The notes beneath the pieces are model-generated. The model worked only from the letters and a program-made list of their open reading frames with translations. It had not been told where the DNA came from and searched no databases. Of a stretch of DNA of 64,000 nucleotides, positions 19,691 through 32,011 are shown one piece after another (within the stretch, counting starts at the first letter, position 1; every line of letters starts with the position of its first letter). Source of the DNA: Manihot esculenta. Taxonomy: Eukaryota; Streptophyta; Magnoliopsida; Malpighiales; Euphorbiaceae. Both the position numbers and the translations under genes were made by a program. The stretch covers positions 6,450,389 to 6,514,388 of the forward strand of contig NC_035174.2 of NCBI RefSeq assembly GCF_001659605.2, written 5' to 3'.

Positions 19691-21690
19691 TGTATTAAAG
19701 AGATGAGGATATTGTGCTTTCATGACATCTTCGCTCTCCCAAGTTGCTTCTTCTACTTTGTGATTCCTCCACAGAACTTTAACAAGAGGAATTCTTTTGT
19801 TTCTCAACTCTTTTATTTCTCTTGCTAGAATTTTCACAGGTTCTTCTTCATATGACAAGTTTGGTTGTACATCCACAGATTCTGCTGGGAGGATATGAGA
19901 GGGATCTGATCTATATCTTCTAAGCATTGAGACATGAAAGACATTGTGTATCTTGTCAAGTTCTGGTGGTAAAGCTAGCTTGTAGGCTACCGGTCCTACA
20001 CGTTCCATAATTTCATAAGGACCGATAAATCTAGGACTCAGTTTGCCCTTTTTGCCAAATCTCAGCACTTTCTTCCAAGGTGAAACTTTAAGGAATACTT
20101 TATCGCCCACTGAAAACTCTATATTCTTTCTTTTCTTATCTGCATATGACTTTTGTCTGTCTGATGCTGCCCTTAACCTCTCCTTGATGATCTTAACCTT
20201 TTCTTCTGTTTGTCTTATCAAGTCAGGACCCACAAGTTTTCCTTCACTCAGCTCTGTCCAGCATAGAGGAGTCCTGCATTTCCTCCCATACAATGCTTCA
20301 TAAGGTGCCATTTTAATACTGGACTGGTAGCTGTTGTTGTAAGCGAATTTCATTAAGGAAAGATACTTTTCCCAGCTTCCTTCGAATTCAATTACACAGC
20401 TCCTTAACATGTCTTCTAAGATCTGAATTACCCTCTCTGACTGACCATCTGTTTGGGGATGAAAAGCTGTACTGAAGTTCAATCTGGTACCCAAAGCTTC
20501 ATGCAATTTCTTCCAAAATCTTGAGGTAAACCTCGGGTCTCTGTCAGATATGATAGAGATAGGTACGCCGTGCAGCCGTACTATCTCGTTTATGTATAAT
20601 TCTGCTAATTTCTCAAGAGAATAATCTGTTCTGACAGGTAGAAAATGTGCAGACTTCGTCAATCTATCAACAATCACCCATACAGCATCTTTCTTTCTTG
20701 GTGTGAGTGGCAGACCAGTGACAAAATCCATAGTAACTCGATCCCATTTCCATTCTGGTATAGAGATTGGTTGTAGCAAACCAGAAGGAACTTGGTGCTC
20801 TGCCTTTACCTGCTGACAAGTTAAGCATTTCGAAACCAACTCTGCTATGTCTCTTTTTATTCCTGGCCACCAATAGCTTTTCTTCAGATCTTGATACATT
20901 TTGGTACTACCAGGATGCATTGCATATGGACTACTATGAGCCTCTTCCAGTATATTCTTCCTTAACTCGGTTATGTCTGGCACACATATTCTGTTTTGGT
21001 AATATAAGCAACCATCAGCTTTAATTTCAAACCCATTATCCTTCCCTTCCTGTATTTGTCTTACCTTCGCTGCAATATCTTTATCTTCCTTCTGAGCTTC
21101 CTGGACTTGTTGAAGCAAACTGGGTCTAACTTTCAATTCTGCAATTACAGCTCCATCTCTAGCCAATGTCAAATGAGCATTCATAGCTTTGAGTGCAAGC
21201 AAATATTTTCTGCTAAGAGCATCTGCCACCACATTTGCCTTGCCAGGGTGGTAGTCAATAATACAATCGTAGTCTTTTAACAGCTCCATCCATCTCCTTT
21301 GTCTCAAATTTAACTCTTTTTGAGTTGGCAAGTACTTTAGGCTTTTATGATCTGTATAAATGTAACACTTTTCGCCATATAAGTAATGCCTCCAGATCTT
21401 TAATGCAAAGACTATGGCTGCTAATTCTAAATCATGAGTGGGATAGTTTCTTTCATGCGGCTTTAATTGTCTGGAAGCATAAGCAACAACCTTTCCATCT
21501 TGCATCAACACGCAACCAAGTCCATTGTGAGAGGCATCACTATAAATCACAAAGTCCTTACCTGACACTGGTTGTGTAAGGACAGGTGCCTCTGTGAGCA
21601 TAGCCTTTAATCGATCAAAACTGGCCTGACACTTATCATTCCATTCAAACTTGACATTTTTCTGCAACAATCTTGTCAGTGGAGCAGCTA
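19661..21690 (-). pseudogene. Chromovirus pol, 3' part: RNase H, integrase, chromodomain
   Basis: The 669-codon frame (19661-21670) reads, in order: RNase H ([22 protein letters not shown], then NVVADALSR); integrase with an HHCC-type zinc region (a CLTCQQVK segment) and catalytic motifs ([17 protein letters not shown], and [11 protein letters not shown] supplying Glu); and a C-terminal chromodomain ([15 protein letters not shown]). The chromodomain marks the chromovirus clade and targets integration to particular chromatin. The first Met is internal, because the frame was once continuous with RT and is now cut off by a short frame-shifting deletion near 21700. The stop at 19661-19663 overlaps the hairpin that precedes the polypurine tract, and the last codons read the AGGA-loop hairpin in a different frame from the usual one. 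Confidence 0.9.
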
Positions 21691-22650
21691 TTTGAGAGAA
21701 TTCTGTAATAACCGGCTAACCCCAAAAAGCTTCTGACCTCTGTAATGTTCTTGGGTGGCTTCCATGCAAGGATAGTTTCTATCTTTTTGGGATCGACTCT
21801 TATGCCTTCTGCAGATACTACATGTCCCAGAAAAGATATTTCATTCAGCCAAAATTCACATTTGCTGAATTTAGCATAAAGCTGTTTCTCCCTCAGCATT
21901 TGTAACACAATCCTCAAGTGCCTGTCATGCTCTTCTTTTGTCTTTGAATAGACAAGAATGTCATCTATGAACACAATAACAAACTGGTCCAAGAAAGGGT
22001 GAAAGATACGATTCATCAGGTCCATAAATGCAGCTGGAGCATTAGTCAATCCGAATGGCATGACAAGGAATTCATAATGCCCATATCGAGTCCTGAATGC
22101 AGTCTTTGGAATATCTGCATCCTTTACTCTGAGCTGATAATAACCTGATCTTAGGTCAATTTTAGAAAAGACACCCGCTCCCTTTAGCTGATCAAACAAA
22201 TCATCTATACGGGGCAGTGGATATTTATTCTTGACAGTCACCTTGTTGAGTTGTCTGTAGTCCACGCACAATCTCAGTGAACCATCCTTCTTTTTAACAA
22301 ATAGCACTGGTGCACCCCAGGGAGAGATATTGGGGCGTATGAAACCCTTATCGAGTAATTCTTGTAGTTGCACTTTTAATTCTTTTAATTCTGTGGGAGC
22401 CATCCTATAAGGAGCAATTGATATGGGTGTAGTGCCTGGTACAACTTCTATGGCAAATTCTACTTCTCTTTCTGGAGGTAATCCTGGTAATTCGTCTGGA
22501 AAGACATCAGAGAAGTCGCAAACAGAAGGTATTTCTTGCACAATAGGTTTCTCCTTCTTAGCCTCCAAAACACAGGCTAAGTAGGCCTCACAACCCTTTC
22601 TTATCATTCTTCTGGCTGCAGTAGCAGAAATAACATTGGAGAGAAAATCT
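21645..22650 (-). pseudogene. Chromovirus pol, reverse transcriptase part
   Basis: The frame 21645-22607 covers the link region ([20 protein letters not shown]) and the RT palm and fingers: [50 protein letters not shown] and the catalytic FIDDILVYS, then [11 protein letters not shown]. It runs out of frame just after GLAGYYR because of a small deletion near 21700, before the RNase H frame begins. Upstream it was continuous with the protease frame but is separated by a one-base shift near 22650. The active-site residues are present. Confidence 0.9.
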
Positions 22651-22797
22651 GATCTCTCGCCACAACTAATACTTTTTCACCTTCTGGTGTCTTTAGCGTG
22701 ATTCTCTTCTTTCTACAGTCAACTATAACTTGGTGTCTAAACAACCAATCCATTCCTAGGATCACATCAAACTCCCGAAAAGGTAATTCAATCAAAT
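22604..22797 (-). pseudogene. Chromovirus protease, distal fragment
   Basis: The segment resembles the end of the Ty3/gypsy aspartic protease (LIELPFREFDVILGMDWL, an ILGMDWL-type motif). Its beginning lies across the Athila insertion, at the end of the gag-protease frame near 34614. The duplicated CAAAT, which reads ATTTG on this strand, marks the break. After VLVVARDQ the frame drifts, indicating a one-base shift before RT. Confidence 0.85.
22793..22797. repeat. Target-site duplication of the Athila element (left)
   Basis: CAAAT sits directly before the LTR at 22798 and is repeated at 34614-34618 after the second LTR. Confidence 0.92.
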
Positions 22798-24245
22798 TGA
22801 TCAAGCATAATTTAGCCACATTTTTATTATATTTCTTACTGTTTATTTACACATTTTTCTAGCTTAATTTGTGTTTTTTATATGTTTTTACAGAAAAGGA
22901 AGAAATTGGAAAGTTAGAGAAAAAGTGAAGAAAAAGCTGGAAAAGTGATTGGGTCAAAGTGATTTGCCTAAATCACTCGCAGAAACTGGCCAAATCACTC
23001 GCAGAGACAAAGACAGAAACTGGACTGAACCCCAGGAAGCGATTGGGGCAAATTGAGCAAGTGATTTGCCCAAATCACTCGCAGAATTTGCCCAAATCAC
23101 TTTGATAGCAGAAAATACAGCAGAGGCGGGAAAAGAGCAGAAAATCCAAATTCAAAGGAAAGAAGTCCAAACCCACTTCAAACACTACAAGATCAATCCC
23201 AAGAGCCACGCCCCTCATTTAGAGAGTTCCATTCTCAATCAAACACAAAATTCAAAGAGGAATCAAAGACTACAAAGAAGACCAAATCAAATTGAGATTA
23301 CAAAACCCTAATCAAATTGGACTTGGGACTCTCCAGCTATAAAAGGGCAGCATCAAAGGCATCTCATCATCTCTTCCAGCATCTGCCATCCTCGGAAATT
23401 CTCCAGCAACATAGCAGAAACTTTCTTTCTTTCTTTTCTTCTTTATTTTTGTATTTTAGTCACCATGAGTGGCTAAATTCATTATTTTCTAGTTGAAGTT
23501 GAGAATATTCAAATTTGTGATGAATTGGGAGGTTTAATACTCCATTGTTGAACTCTTGCTTGTTTCAATATTTATGCAATCTGATTCTTTCTATAATTAT
23601 TGCTTTGCTTTTAGAATCAATTAAGGCCTGTTGCTTTTAATTGCATAAGTAATATGTTGTTTGAATGGTTTAGGTCCGTAATTGCTTAGATTGTTTAAAC
23701 ACAAATTTAATCAAGTTGCATAATCTGAACTTGACCACGCGGTTGGCAAGGTTAGAGTTAGGTTTCTCTAAGTCTTCATGCAGTTAACAGTTGTTCGATG
23801 CCAAAGGCCCCAAGGACGTTCCTTGGCAACTTGTTAACTAGTGTTTGATTAGCGAACGTTTCCTAATCAAACTAGAATTAAGGAGGAATTTGGATTGTGA
23901 GAAGCGTCTTCCACATCCTAAACTAACTTATTGAAATAAATAAGAGTATCCAAGAAATCAATGATCAATTCTGAACAAATTGAATTAGACTCACACTTCA
24001 GCTAGAATCTCTTTCCCATTGATATTCTCACTTATTTAAATTAATCTTCTCTTTTGTTTTTAGCTTTTAACTCATCAAAACAAACCCCCCTCTTTTACTT
24101 ACTTGTTATTACTTGCCTTAGTCATTATTAGGAAGATACTTGGTGTCAATTCCCTGTGGTTCGACCCTATTGCCACTATTTGCAAATTTATTTATTTATT
24201 GATTGATAATAGGTTATTTTTTACGGCTTCGACAACCGCCTATCA
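22798..24245 (+). repeat. 5' LTR of the Athila element
   Basis: This 1448-bp LTR contains a TATA box at 23338-23345 and four copies of the dyad word, complete or nearly so, at about 22955-23107. The frame at 23066-23311 is LTR sequence, is repeated in the other LTR, and is not a gene. Confidence 0.95.
23338..23345 (+). promoter_or_regulatory. TATA box of the Athila 5' LTR
   Basis: TATAAAAG in the middle of the LTR is followed about 30 bp on by a CATC-rich stretch suitable for initiation. The identical site in the 3' LTR is at 33705-33712. Confidence 0.7.
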
Positions 24246-24246
24246 A

Positions 24247-24266
24247 AAATTAGCGCCGTTGCCGGG
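24247..24266 (+). other. Primer-binding site of the Athila element
   Basis: Just inside the LTR, AGCGCCGTTGCCGGGGA differs by one base from the usual tRNA-Asp complement, which starts TGGCGCC in related elements. It lies 32 bp before the gag start codon. Confidence 0.75.
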
Positions 24267-24297
24267 GAATTGATTTAAACTAACGTATTTTCCCTTT

Positions 24298-25347
24298 ATG
24301 ACCAGGTCTGGCCGTAAAGACACCCTTCTTTACGATCCTGAGATTGAAAAAACTGTCAAGCACTTAAGGAAGCAAGCAAATTTGAGGAACCAAGCCTCAA
24401 AAGCATCTTCATCAACAACACCATCTCACAGACCACCTACTGCCCCTGCTGAAGAAATTTCTGCACCAGCAGAAACTTCCACCACCACACTTGCTACCAC
24501 TGATTTAGCACCAGAAACTGAATTTCTGGTCATGGCAGAAAATCCAGCAATGGTGGCACCACCAGCTGCACATGTAGAAGCTGAAAATCAAGCAAGAAAC
24601 ATGCCCATCCAAGCACCCCAGCCACGGGAAAGAACCCTTGGAGAGTTAGCTGAACCAGCAGGAGATCAAGCACCCTTATGCATTGAATATCCCCTATTGA
24701 CAGCACCATTCGAGCTAAGGACAGGGCTGATTCATCTCCTACCTAAATTCAGAGGCCTAGAAAATGAAGATCCTCACAAGCATTTGAAGGCATTCCATGT
24801 TGTGTGCTCAACCATGAGACCCCAAGGCATTTCAGAAGACGATATCAAGCTTAGAGCCTTCCCTTTTTCCCTTGAAGACTATGCCAAAGAGTGGCTATTC
24901 TACTTGCCACCCGGATCCATCACATCATGGGCTGATATGGTAAGAGCATTCTTGAGAAAATTCTTTCCAACCTCAAAAGCCATAGGCATCCGTCGAGAAA
25001 TCAGTGGCATAAAGCAAAAGCACTCTGAAGGCTTGTATGAGTATTGGGAAAGGTTCAAAAAGTTGTGCACAAGCTGCCCTCGGCATGATATTTCTGACCA
25101 ATCTCTCATTGAGTACTTCTATGGAGGATTGCTACCCTCAGAGAGAAAATTTATTGACGCAGCATGTGGAGGAACAATTGAAAAAAAATCACCTCGAGAG
25201 ATGAGGGACTTAATTTCCTCCATGGCAGCAGCTTCTCAACAATTTGGAGACCAAGAGCTGCCAACAAGGAATGTAAATGAGGTGGTAATTCCATTTTATC
25301 ATCCCAACTTTCTGAACTCACCAATGCTGTCCGTAGCCTTGTTGTGA
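24298..25347 (+). pseudogene. Athila gag, broken near its end
   Basis: The 349-codon frame starts at the first ATG after the primer site. A disordered Ala/Pro/Thr-rich N-terminus (residues 30-125) precedes a retrotransposon capsid domain (about residues 140-310) with FRGLENEDPHKHL, WLFYLPPGSITSW and SLIEYFYGGLLP. Near 25290 the reading frame shifts. The last 20 residues are out of frame, and the TGA at 25345-25347 ends the product before the nucleocapsid zinc motif, which continues in the next frame. In related elements gag and pol form one long frame, so this is probably a one-base lesion rather than programmed frameshifting, but I cannot exclude the latter. Confidence 0.85.
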
Positions 25348-28160
25348 GTCAAACCCAACAAGTTCAGCAGATTCAGCAGCCCAAGCCATGTGGAATATGT
25401 GCCAACAACCACCCAACTGATCTATGTCCTTCCCTTCAAGAGGAGGACCAGCAAGTCAATGCTGTTGGAGGCTTCAATGGGCAAAGAAGGTATGATCCCT
25501 ATGCAAATACTTATAATCCAGGTTGGAGGGATCATCCAAATTTTAGCTATGCAAAGGGAAATCAATATCCAAGCTATCAGCAAAGGAATCAAGCTCAAGC
25601 TGCACCTCAGAACTCCAAAGTACCTCTTGAAGAGATTGTGCAAAATTTAGCAAATACTGTGCAAAGTCTTGAGAAACAGATGAGTCAAATGGCCTCTTCA
25701 ATGAGCAAATTGGAGTCTCAAGGGAAGCTACCCTCCCAAACTGAGATAAATCCAAGACAAAATGTTAGTGCCATCACATTGAGGAGTGAAAAAGAGCTGC
25801 AAGATAGCAAGGTTGAGAAATTGAAGAAACAGGCCATGGAAGAAAATCTGCCAGAAAGTGATCAGGGCAGTGATTTGCCCAAATCACCCAGACGATCTGC
25901 CCAAATCAGTGAGCAGACAGACTTGACAGAAAGTGATTTGCCCAAATCACCAAACGATTTGCCCAAATCACCAGATCAGGCAGAACCCAGTCAAGGGCAG
26001 AAACAGCAGCCAGCAGAGAAATTCAAGGTACCTCCTCCCTTCCCCAAAAGATTTGCAAGGTCTCAAAAAGAAAAAGAGGAGAAAGAAATACTTGAGACTT
26101 TTCACAAGGTGGAAATCAACATTCCCCTACTTGATGCTGTAAAGCAAATTCCAAGGTATGCTAAGTTCCTCAAAGAGCTATGCACCAACCGAAGGAAACT
26201 TGCTGAACGTGAAAAGGTGAGTGTGGGGGAGTGTGTCTCAGCTGTTATTCAAAGAAAAATTCCAGTCAAATGCAAGGATAGAGGGATGTTCGCTGTTTCA
26301 TGCAAGATAGGCAACGTGGGGATAAAGAAAGCCATGTGTGACCTTGGAGCTTCAATCAATGTCATGCCTCTCTCTATTTTTAATTTATTGAATGCAGGTT
26401 CACTAAAAAGCACCAGCATTGTAATTCAATTGGCTGACCGATCGATTGTCTATCCCAAGGGAGTGCTTGAAGATGTGTTGGTGCAAGTGGACCAACTAGT
26501 CTTCCCAGCTGACTTTTACATCATTGACATGGAGGAAGACAAGAGCAATTCCACCTCTGACATCCTACTTGGAAGGCCATTCTTGAGCACAGCAAGAACC
26601 AAAATTGATGTGCATGATGGCACATTAACCATGGATTTTGAAGGGGAGATTATCAAATTCAATGTTTATGAAGCTATGAAATTCCCTAAAGATGTTTCTC
26701 CTATTTATGGCCTTGATGTCATTGATGACTTGAGCCAAGAAGTCTTTAATTTTGATCTAGAGGAAACACTCCATGCTGATTTGTGCAGATATGAAGAGAT
26801 GGACAGAAACTGCTCAGAGACAGACCAGACAGTGATGTGGGCAGATTCTGCGAGTGATTTGCCCAAATCACCCAGGCAATCTGCCCAAATCAGTGAACAG
26901 ACAGAAATGACAGAAGGAGATTTGCCCAAATCACCGGATGATTTGCCCAAATCAACAGGAAATCTGCCCCAATCAACCAGCAGACAGCAGGCTGAGACAA
27001 AGACAGAAAGTGCACCAGATCTGAAGCCCCTGCCAGATCATCTCAAATATGCCTACTTGGGGGCTGGAAATACACTCCCAATCATCATTTCCAACCAGCT
27101 CAGCCAAGAAGAAGAGGAAAAACTCCTTGATTTGTTGAAAAAACACAAGAAGGCAATTGGGTGGACCTTGGAGGACATCAAAGGCATATCACCCTCAACA
27201 TGCATGCATCGAATACATATGGAGGATGAGTGCAAACCTGTTCGTGAGGCACAGAGGAGGCTGAATCCACCCATGATGGAGGTTGTGAAGAAAGAAATAG
27301 TAAAACTCTTAGACATTGGGGTCATCTACCCAATTTCTGACAGTAAATGGGTGAGTCCCATCCATGTGGTGCCAAAGAAGACTGGGATTACCATTGTCCC
27401 TAATTCTGAAGGAGAGCTAGTGCCCACTCGAGTACAAAATGGGTGGAGAGTTTGTATGGATTATAGGAAACTCAACACCGCCACAAGGAAGGACCACTTT
27501 CCCTTGCCCTTCATGGACCAAATGCTTGAGAGACTTGCTGGAAAGAGCCATTACTGCCTTCTTGATGGATATTCAGGCTTCTATCAAATCCCTGTTGCAC
27601 CTGAAGATCAAGAGAAGACCACCTTCACATGCCCATTTGGCACCTTCGCATTTAGGAGGATGCCCTTTGGCCTTTGCAATGCACCAGCCACTTTCCAAAG
27701 GTGCATGATGAGCATCTTTTCTGACTATGTGGAGAAGACTATTGAAGTCTTTATGGATGATTTCACGGTGCATGGCAACTCATTCCATGTATGCCTAGCC
27801 AACTTGGAGAAAATACTTCAAAGGTGTTTGGAGACAAATCTGGTTCTCAACTATGAAAAATGCCACTTTATGGTCGACCATGACTTAATCTTAGGCCATA
27901 TAGTTTCAGAAAAAGGGATTGAGGTGGACAAAGCTAAAATTGACACCATAAAAAATCTGCCCTACCCAACCAGCATTAGGGAAATCAGATCATTCCTTGG
28001 ACATGCTGGTTTTTACAGGAGGTTTATCAAGGATTTCTCCAAGATAACTCAGCCCTTGTGCAGGTTGTTACAGCAAGATGTGCCATTCGAGTTTGATGAC
28101 AACTGCAAAACAGCTTTTGATTTGGTCAAATCACTACTGATTTCTGCCCCAGTCATCTAG
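25344..28160 (+). pseudogene. Athila pol, first part: nucleocapsid, protease, reverse transcriptase
   Basis: This frame has no ATG of its own at the junction. It opens with a GTG codon and carries the gag tail, including the CGICANNHPTDLCPSL zinc-binding segment. Then come a variable linker with SDLPKSP repeats, an aspartic protease (CDLGASINVMPLSIF, DILLGRPFL), a second linker again rich in DLPKSP, and RT (VCMDYRKLNTATRKDHFPLP, MPFGLCNAPATFQRCM, catalytic FMDDF). The SDLPKSP repeats are the coding form of the element's dyad word, so their protein sequence may be incidental. The frame ends at TAG 28158-28160, where CAG (Gln) would be expected before PPDW, between RT and RNase H. Confidence 0.9.
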
Positions 28161-29918
28161 CCACCTGATTGGACTCTCCCATTTGAGATCATGTGCGACG
28201 CCAGCAACTTTGCTGTAGGAGCAGTGTTGGGACAGCGTATAGGTAACTCTCCTCATGTCATTCACTATGCCTCACGTACCTTAGATGCTGCACAATGCAA
28301 CTATTCTACCACAGAAAAAGAGTTGTTGGCTGTTGTGTTTGCATTAGAGAAGTTTCGGTCCTATCTACTTGGGACAAAGGTGATTATCTACTCAGATGAT
28401 GCGGCACTAAGGTATTTAATCAAGAAAAAAGAGTCCAAACCTAGGCTGGTGCGATGGATATTGTTGTTGCAAGAGTTTGACTTAGAGATCCGAGACAAGA
28501 AGGGAAAGGAGAACCTTGTGGCTGATCACCTCAGCAGAATTCTGACCAAGATGGAGACCTACCCCATCAATGAAAAATTCCCTGATGAGCACCTCTTTGC
28601 TGTCCAAGAAGAGGAACCATGGTATGCTGATATTGTGAATTTCCTTATCACAGGAAATGTACCTACTAATTTGCCCAAGTACAAGAGAGACAAGATCAAG
28701 AAAGATGCAAGGTATTATGTGTGGGATGAGCCCTACCTATGGAAGCATTGTGCAGACCAAGTCATACGGAGATACATCCCAAATCATGAGATTTCTTCTG
28801 TCATAACTTTCTGCCATTCTCACAGCTGTGGAGGCCACTTTGGGCCACGCAAGACAGCCTTGAAGATCCTTGAAAGTGGGTTATTTTGGCCTAACATATT
28901 CAGAGACTCTTATTTATTTTGTAGGACATGTGCAAGGTGCCAACAAACAGGAAATATTGGCAACCGAAGCGAAATGCCACAAGCACCCATCATGGTGTGT
29001 GAAATCTTTGACATATGGGGCATTGACTTCATGGGGCCATTCCCACCTTCCTTTGGCAACACCTACATACTTCTTGCTGTGGACTATGTGTCCAAATGGA
29101 TTGAGGCCAAGGCAACAAGGGCTGATGATGCAAAAACAGTGGTTGACTTTGTGAAATCCCATATTTTCTCAAGATTTGGTATGCCCAAGGCCATTATCAG
29201 TGATCGAGGCACCCATTTTTGCAACAAGGTAGTAGAAACTCTCCTCAAGAAGCACCATGTCATCCATAGAACCTCTACTGCCTATCATCCTCAAACAAAT
29301 GGGCTTGCCGAAGTGTCAAATAGGGAGATCAAGTCAATTTTGGAGAAAATAGTCTGCCCAAATCGCAAGGACTGGAGTGTGCGCCTTAATGATGCTCTAT
29401 GGGCATATAGAACAGCCTATAAAACCCCAATTGGGATGTCTCCATATAGGCTGATTTATGGGAAAGCTTGCCATCTACCTGTGGAGCTTGAACACAAAGC
29501 CTATTGGGCTGTAAAGAGCTGTAATCTTGATGAAAAAGAAGCTGGAGTCCACAGAAAATTGCAAATTCAAGAGCTCGAGGAGATTCGACGTGATGCATAC
29601 GAAGCTTCATGGGATTACAAAGCAAAGACTAAAACCTTCCATGACAAAAATATCTCCAGAAAAAACTTCCAGGTGGGTGATAAGGTCTTGCTCTTTGATT
29701 CTAGGTTCAAATTATTCCCTGGGAAGCTTCGGTCTAGATGGATTGGACCATTCTTGGTTGAGCACATCTATCCACATGGAGCTATTGACATACGGAGCCC
29801 ACAAACAAGCAAAGTTTTTAAGGTTAATGGGCACCGTTTGAAGAAATTTTATGAAGACTTCACTGCCCATCTTGTGGAAGAGGTTCCCTTGGATCCCCCT
29901 TCCCAAACTACTGAGTAA
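28161..29918 (+). pseudogene. Athila pol, second part: RNase H and integrase
   Basis: The frame continues in register after the TAG, and the first downstream Met is at 28191. RNase H shows [26 protein letters not shown] and [10 protein letters not shown]. Integrase shows the HHCC region ([23 protein letters not shown]) and catalytic segments [18 protein letters not shown] and [13 protein letters not shown]. There is no chromodomain, as expected for Athila. Apart from the upstream stop, the 1.7 kb is uninterrupted. Confidence 0.9.
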
Positions 29919-30448
29919 GATACTGCTGTCCAGCCCAAGACAGAAAACAGGGCGCTACTGGGAGGCAGCCCAGATGAAGTGATTTGCCCAAATCACTGGG
30001 GCAATTTGCCCAAATCACTGGGGCAGATCATCTGACTGTAGCATAGTTAAAAGTAATTGGGGCAGGTGATATGCCCAAATCGACAGGCACATCGACGGGG
30101 AAAATAAGCTCAAACAAGTCGGTCGAACCCAATGAGTGATTTGCCCAAGTGATTTGACCAAATCACCAGGCCAAAACACCCATTCAGCACATCATCACGA
30201 GGAGTACCGACATAGCACTGCAAAGAGGAAAAGTGATTTGGCCAAGTGATTTGCCCAAATCACTAGCCCAAATCATCCTGTCAAGAATCCAGAGGACCAG
30301 CAATTAATGATCAGGGCAGTTCAACCGCCCAAATCACTTTAAGTAATTTCTCTTTCATTTTTTTTTATTTCTTTTCTCTTACGCAATCTTTGTTTCCTCT
30401 TCTCCTTCTCTTTCAAGATCCTACCCACCGGCGACATCAAGAAGCACC
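29919..30448 (+). other. Non-coding spacer with dense dyad words
   Basis: Between pol and the extra ORF, at least eight copies of GATTTGCCCAAATCAC or close variants occur within 350 bp (29978-30340), some back to back. No coding frame is seen. Confidence 0.75.
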
Positions 30449-32011
30449 ATGGCTCGTAGCAAGATGATGACCACCGGCGGCCCCGAAATATGGAAGCGAC
30501 GCGGAATGACTAGGCCCGTCCGCCTTCCCACTGACAGCGACGAGGAAGCAATGGACAGCCCTCCATCAGTGCCAAACAACGACGGCGTCAACACTGGAGT
30601 GACAGTCGAAGCACGAAACTCAGAAAGCCCAGTGGCGCAGACCTACCGCCGCCGGACCAGGTCGCCATTGAAGTCACCACCACCACCTCCTTCCTCACCA
30701 GTTGCGACGGACATTCAAGAAGGCGAAACGCCTCAAGAGACCACGCCTTCCACCACCAGTGGTCAGAAAAGACCCAGGACACCGTCACCACCACCGCCCG
30801 ACACCGAGCAACATTCAGGCACCCCCATTAGTACACCTCACGCAAGCAATGAAGGGGGCGAATTACCCAGTGTTTTGCCCAAACCGTCACACCCTGATCA
30901 CATCAGCCAGGCGCTCACATTCAACAAAGCCTCAGAAAGGGCCAGGCTTGCAAGAATCTCGTCCCTACCACACCATCCAGGTAAATGCCTCCATCATAAC
31001 ACTCTTGCCACCCTGAGACTCCATACCCAGGTACGCTCTTTCATTACTGCCATTGGTTGGGACAGGTTCTTCTACCTTCATCTCCCTTCTTTCACTGAAC
31101 TCACACAAGAGTTCTACACTACATTTTACTTTGATAAGCATGCAATGCACCATCTGCACACACATGATGTAATTGGATTCAGACTTTTGGGACAGCGATT
31201 TCGCTTGTCCATGCATGAGTTTGGTGTTGCCATAGGCTCTGAATGCCTTGGATCCACCTGGGATTTTCCTACTGACTTCAATCCCAGCAATGCCTATCTG
31301 GAGTTATGTAATAACCCTCCAGACTCTTACTTGCCCACCAGGTCCAAAGACCTGTACCTGAGGAATCCCAGCCTCAAATACCTGCACAGATTATTGGCCT
31401 ATACCTTTTCTGGGAGAAAGGATGCACCTAACATCCTAACCAAAACAGAACTTTACATTCTGTGGTGTATGCACACACAACAGAAAATTCACTTAGGATA
31501 TTGGGTAGCAACACAAATCTCAAGCATCATACAATACAATAGGCCACTGATCTTTGGGCATCTGATCACTGCCATAGCAGTGAATCAGAAGCTGTTACAC
31601 CCTGCCCATACTGACCTCACCCCCACTGGTAAGCAAACTCCCCTGGACCTTCGATCATTGGATGATATGGGGTTGCTACGCCAAGTGGGGGGCGTTTTTT
31701 CTCTTTCCCCTGCAGGACCCCTCACACCACGCCATGAGCGTGTGTTCAGGAAAAGCAAAGCCAGCCAACCATCCATTTCTCAGCATCCTGCACCTCAAGA
31801 AGCAACAGCAGAAGTGAGAGTCAATGAACCAGCACAAGAAGCACCTCCAGAAGCACCACAGCGGGAACAGAATCAAGTCCATGAAGACGTAGCCCCTAAC
31901 CAGTCAGTACAAGCTCGTCTCGACAGAATTGAGACCAGAATGCACAATATGGAGCACTTGCTTCAAATACTGGTGAATCACTTCCTGCCCACAGAACAGC
32001 AAAGACAGTGA
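30449..32011 (+). CDS. Athila-type extra ORF (sometimes called env-like)
   Basis: The intact frame encodes 520 aa. Residues 1-160 are low-complexity (Pro/Ser/Thr, basic N-terminus with KRRGMTRPVRLP). Residues about 165-410 form a folded region (FITAIGWDRFFYLHLPSF, FRLLGQRFRLSMHEFGVAIG, TELYILWCMHTQQ) resembling the domain known from Athila ORF1 and related plant transposon proteins. The last 100 residues are Glu/Gln-rich and end in a short heptad-like segment (RLDRIETRMHNMEHLLQILV). I see no signal peptide and no membrane-spanning segment, so nothing here supports a surface glycoprotein. The function is unknown. It is separated from pol by 530 bp, which suggests a spliced or separate mRNA. 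Confidence 0.8.
   Translation: MARSKMMTTGGPEIWKRRGMTRPVRLPTDSDEEAMDSPPSVPNNDGVNTGVTVEARNSESPVAQTYRRRTRSPLKSPPPPPSSPVATDIQEGETPQETTPSTTSGQKRPRTPSPPPPDTEQHSGTPISTPHASNEGGELPSVLPKPSHPDHISQALTFNKASERARLARISSLPHHPGKCLHHNTLATLRLHTQVRSFITAIGWDRFFYLHLPSFTELTQEFYTTFYFDKHAMHHLHTHDVIGFRLLGQRFRLSMHEFGVAIGSECLGSTWDFPTDFNPSNAYLELCNNPPDSYLPTRSKDLYLRNPSLKYLHRLLAYTFSGRKDAPNILTKTELYILWCMHTQQKIHLGYWVATQISSIIQYNRPLIFGHLITAIAVNQKLLHPAHTDLTPTGKQTPLDLRSLDDMGLLRQVGGVFSLSPAGPLTPRHERVFRKSKASQPSISQHPAPQEATAEVRVNEPAQEAPPEAPQREQNQVHEDVAPNQSVQARLDRIETRMHNMEHLLQILVNHFLPTEQQRQ

Noticed and set aside
30449..32011. Interpretation of the extra Athila ORF as a viral envelope glycoprotein
   Set aside because: No signal peptide, transmembrane segment or cysteine pattern is visible. 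It fits the Athila-specific extra ORF better.
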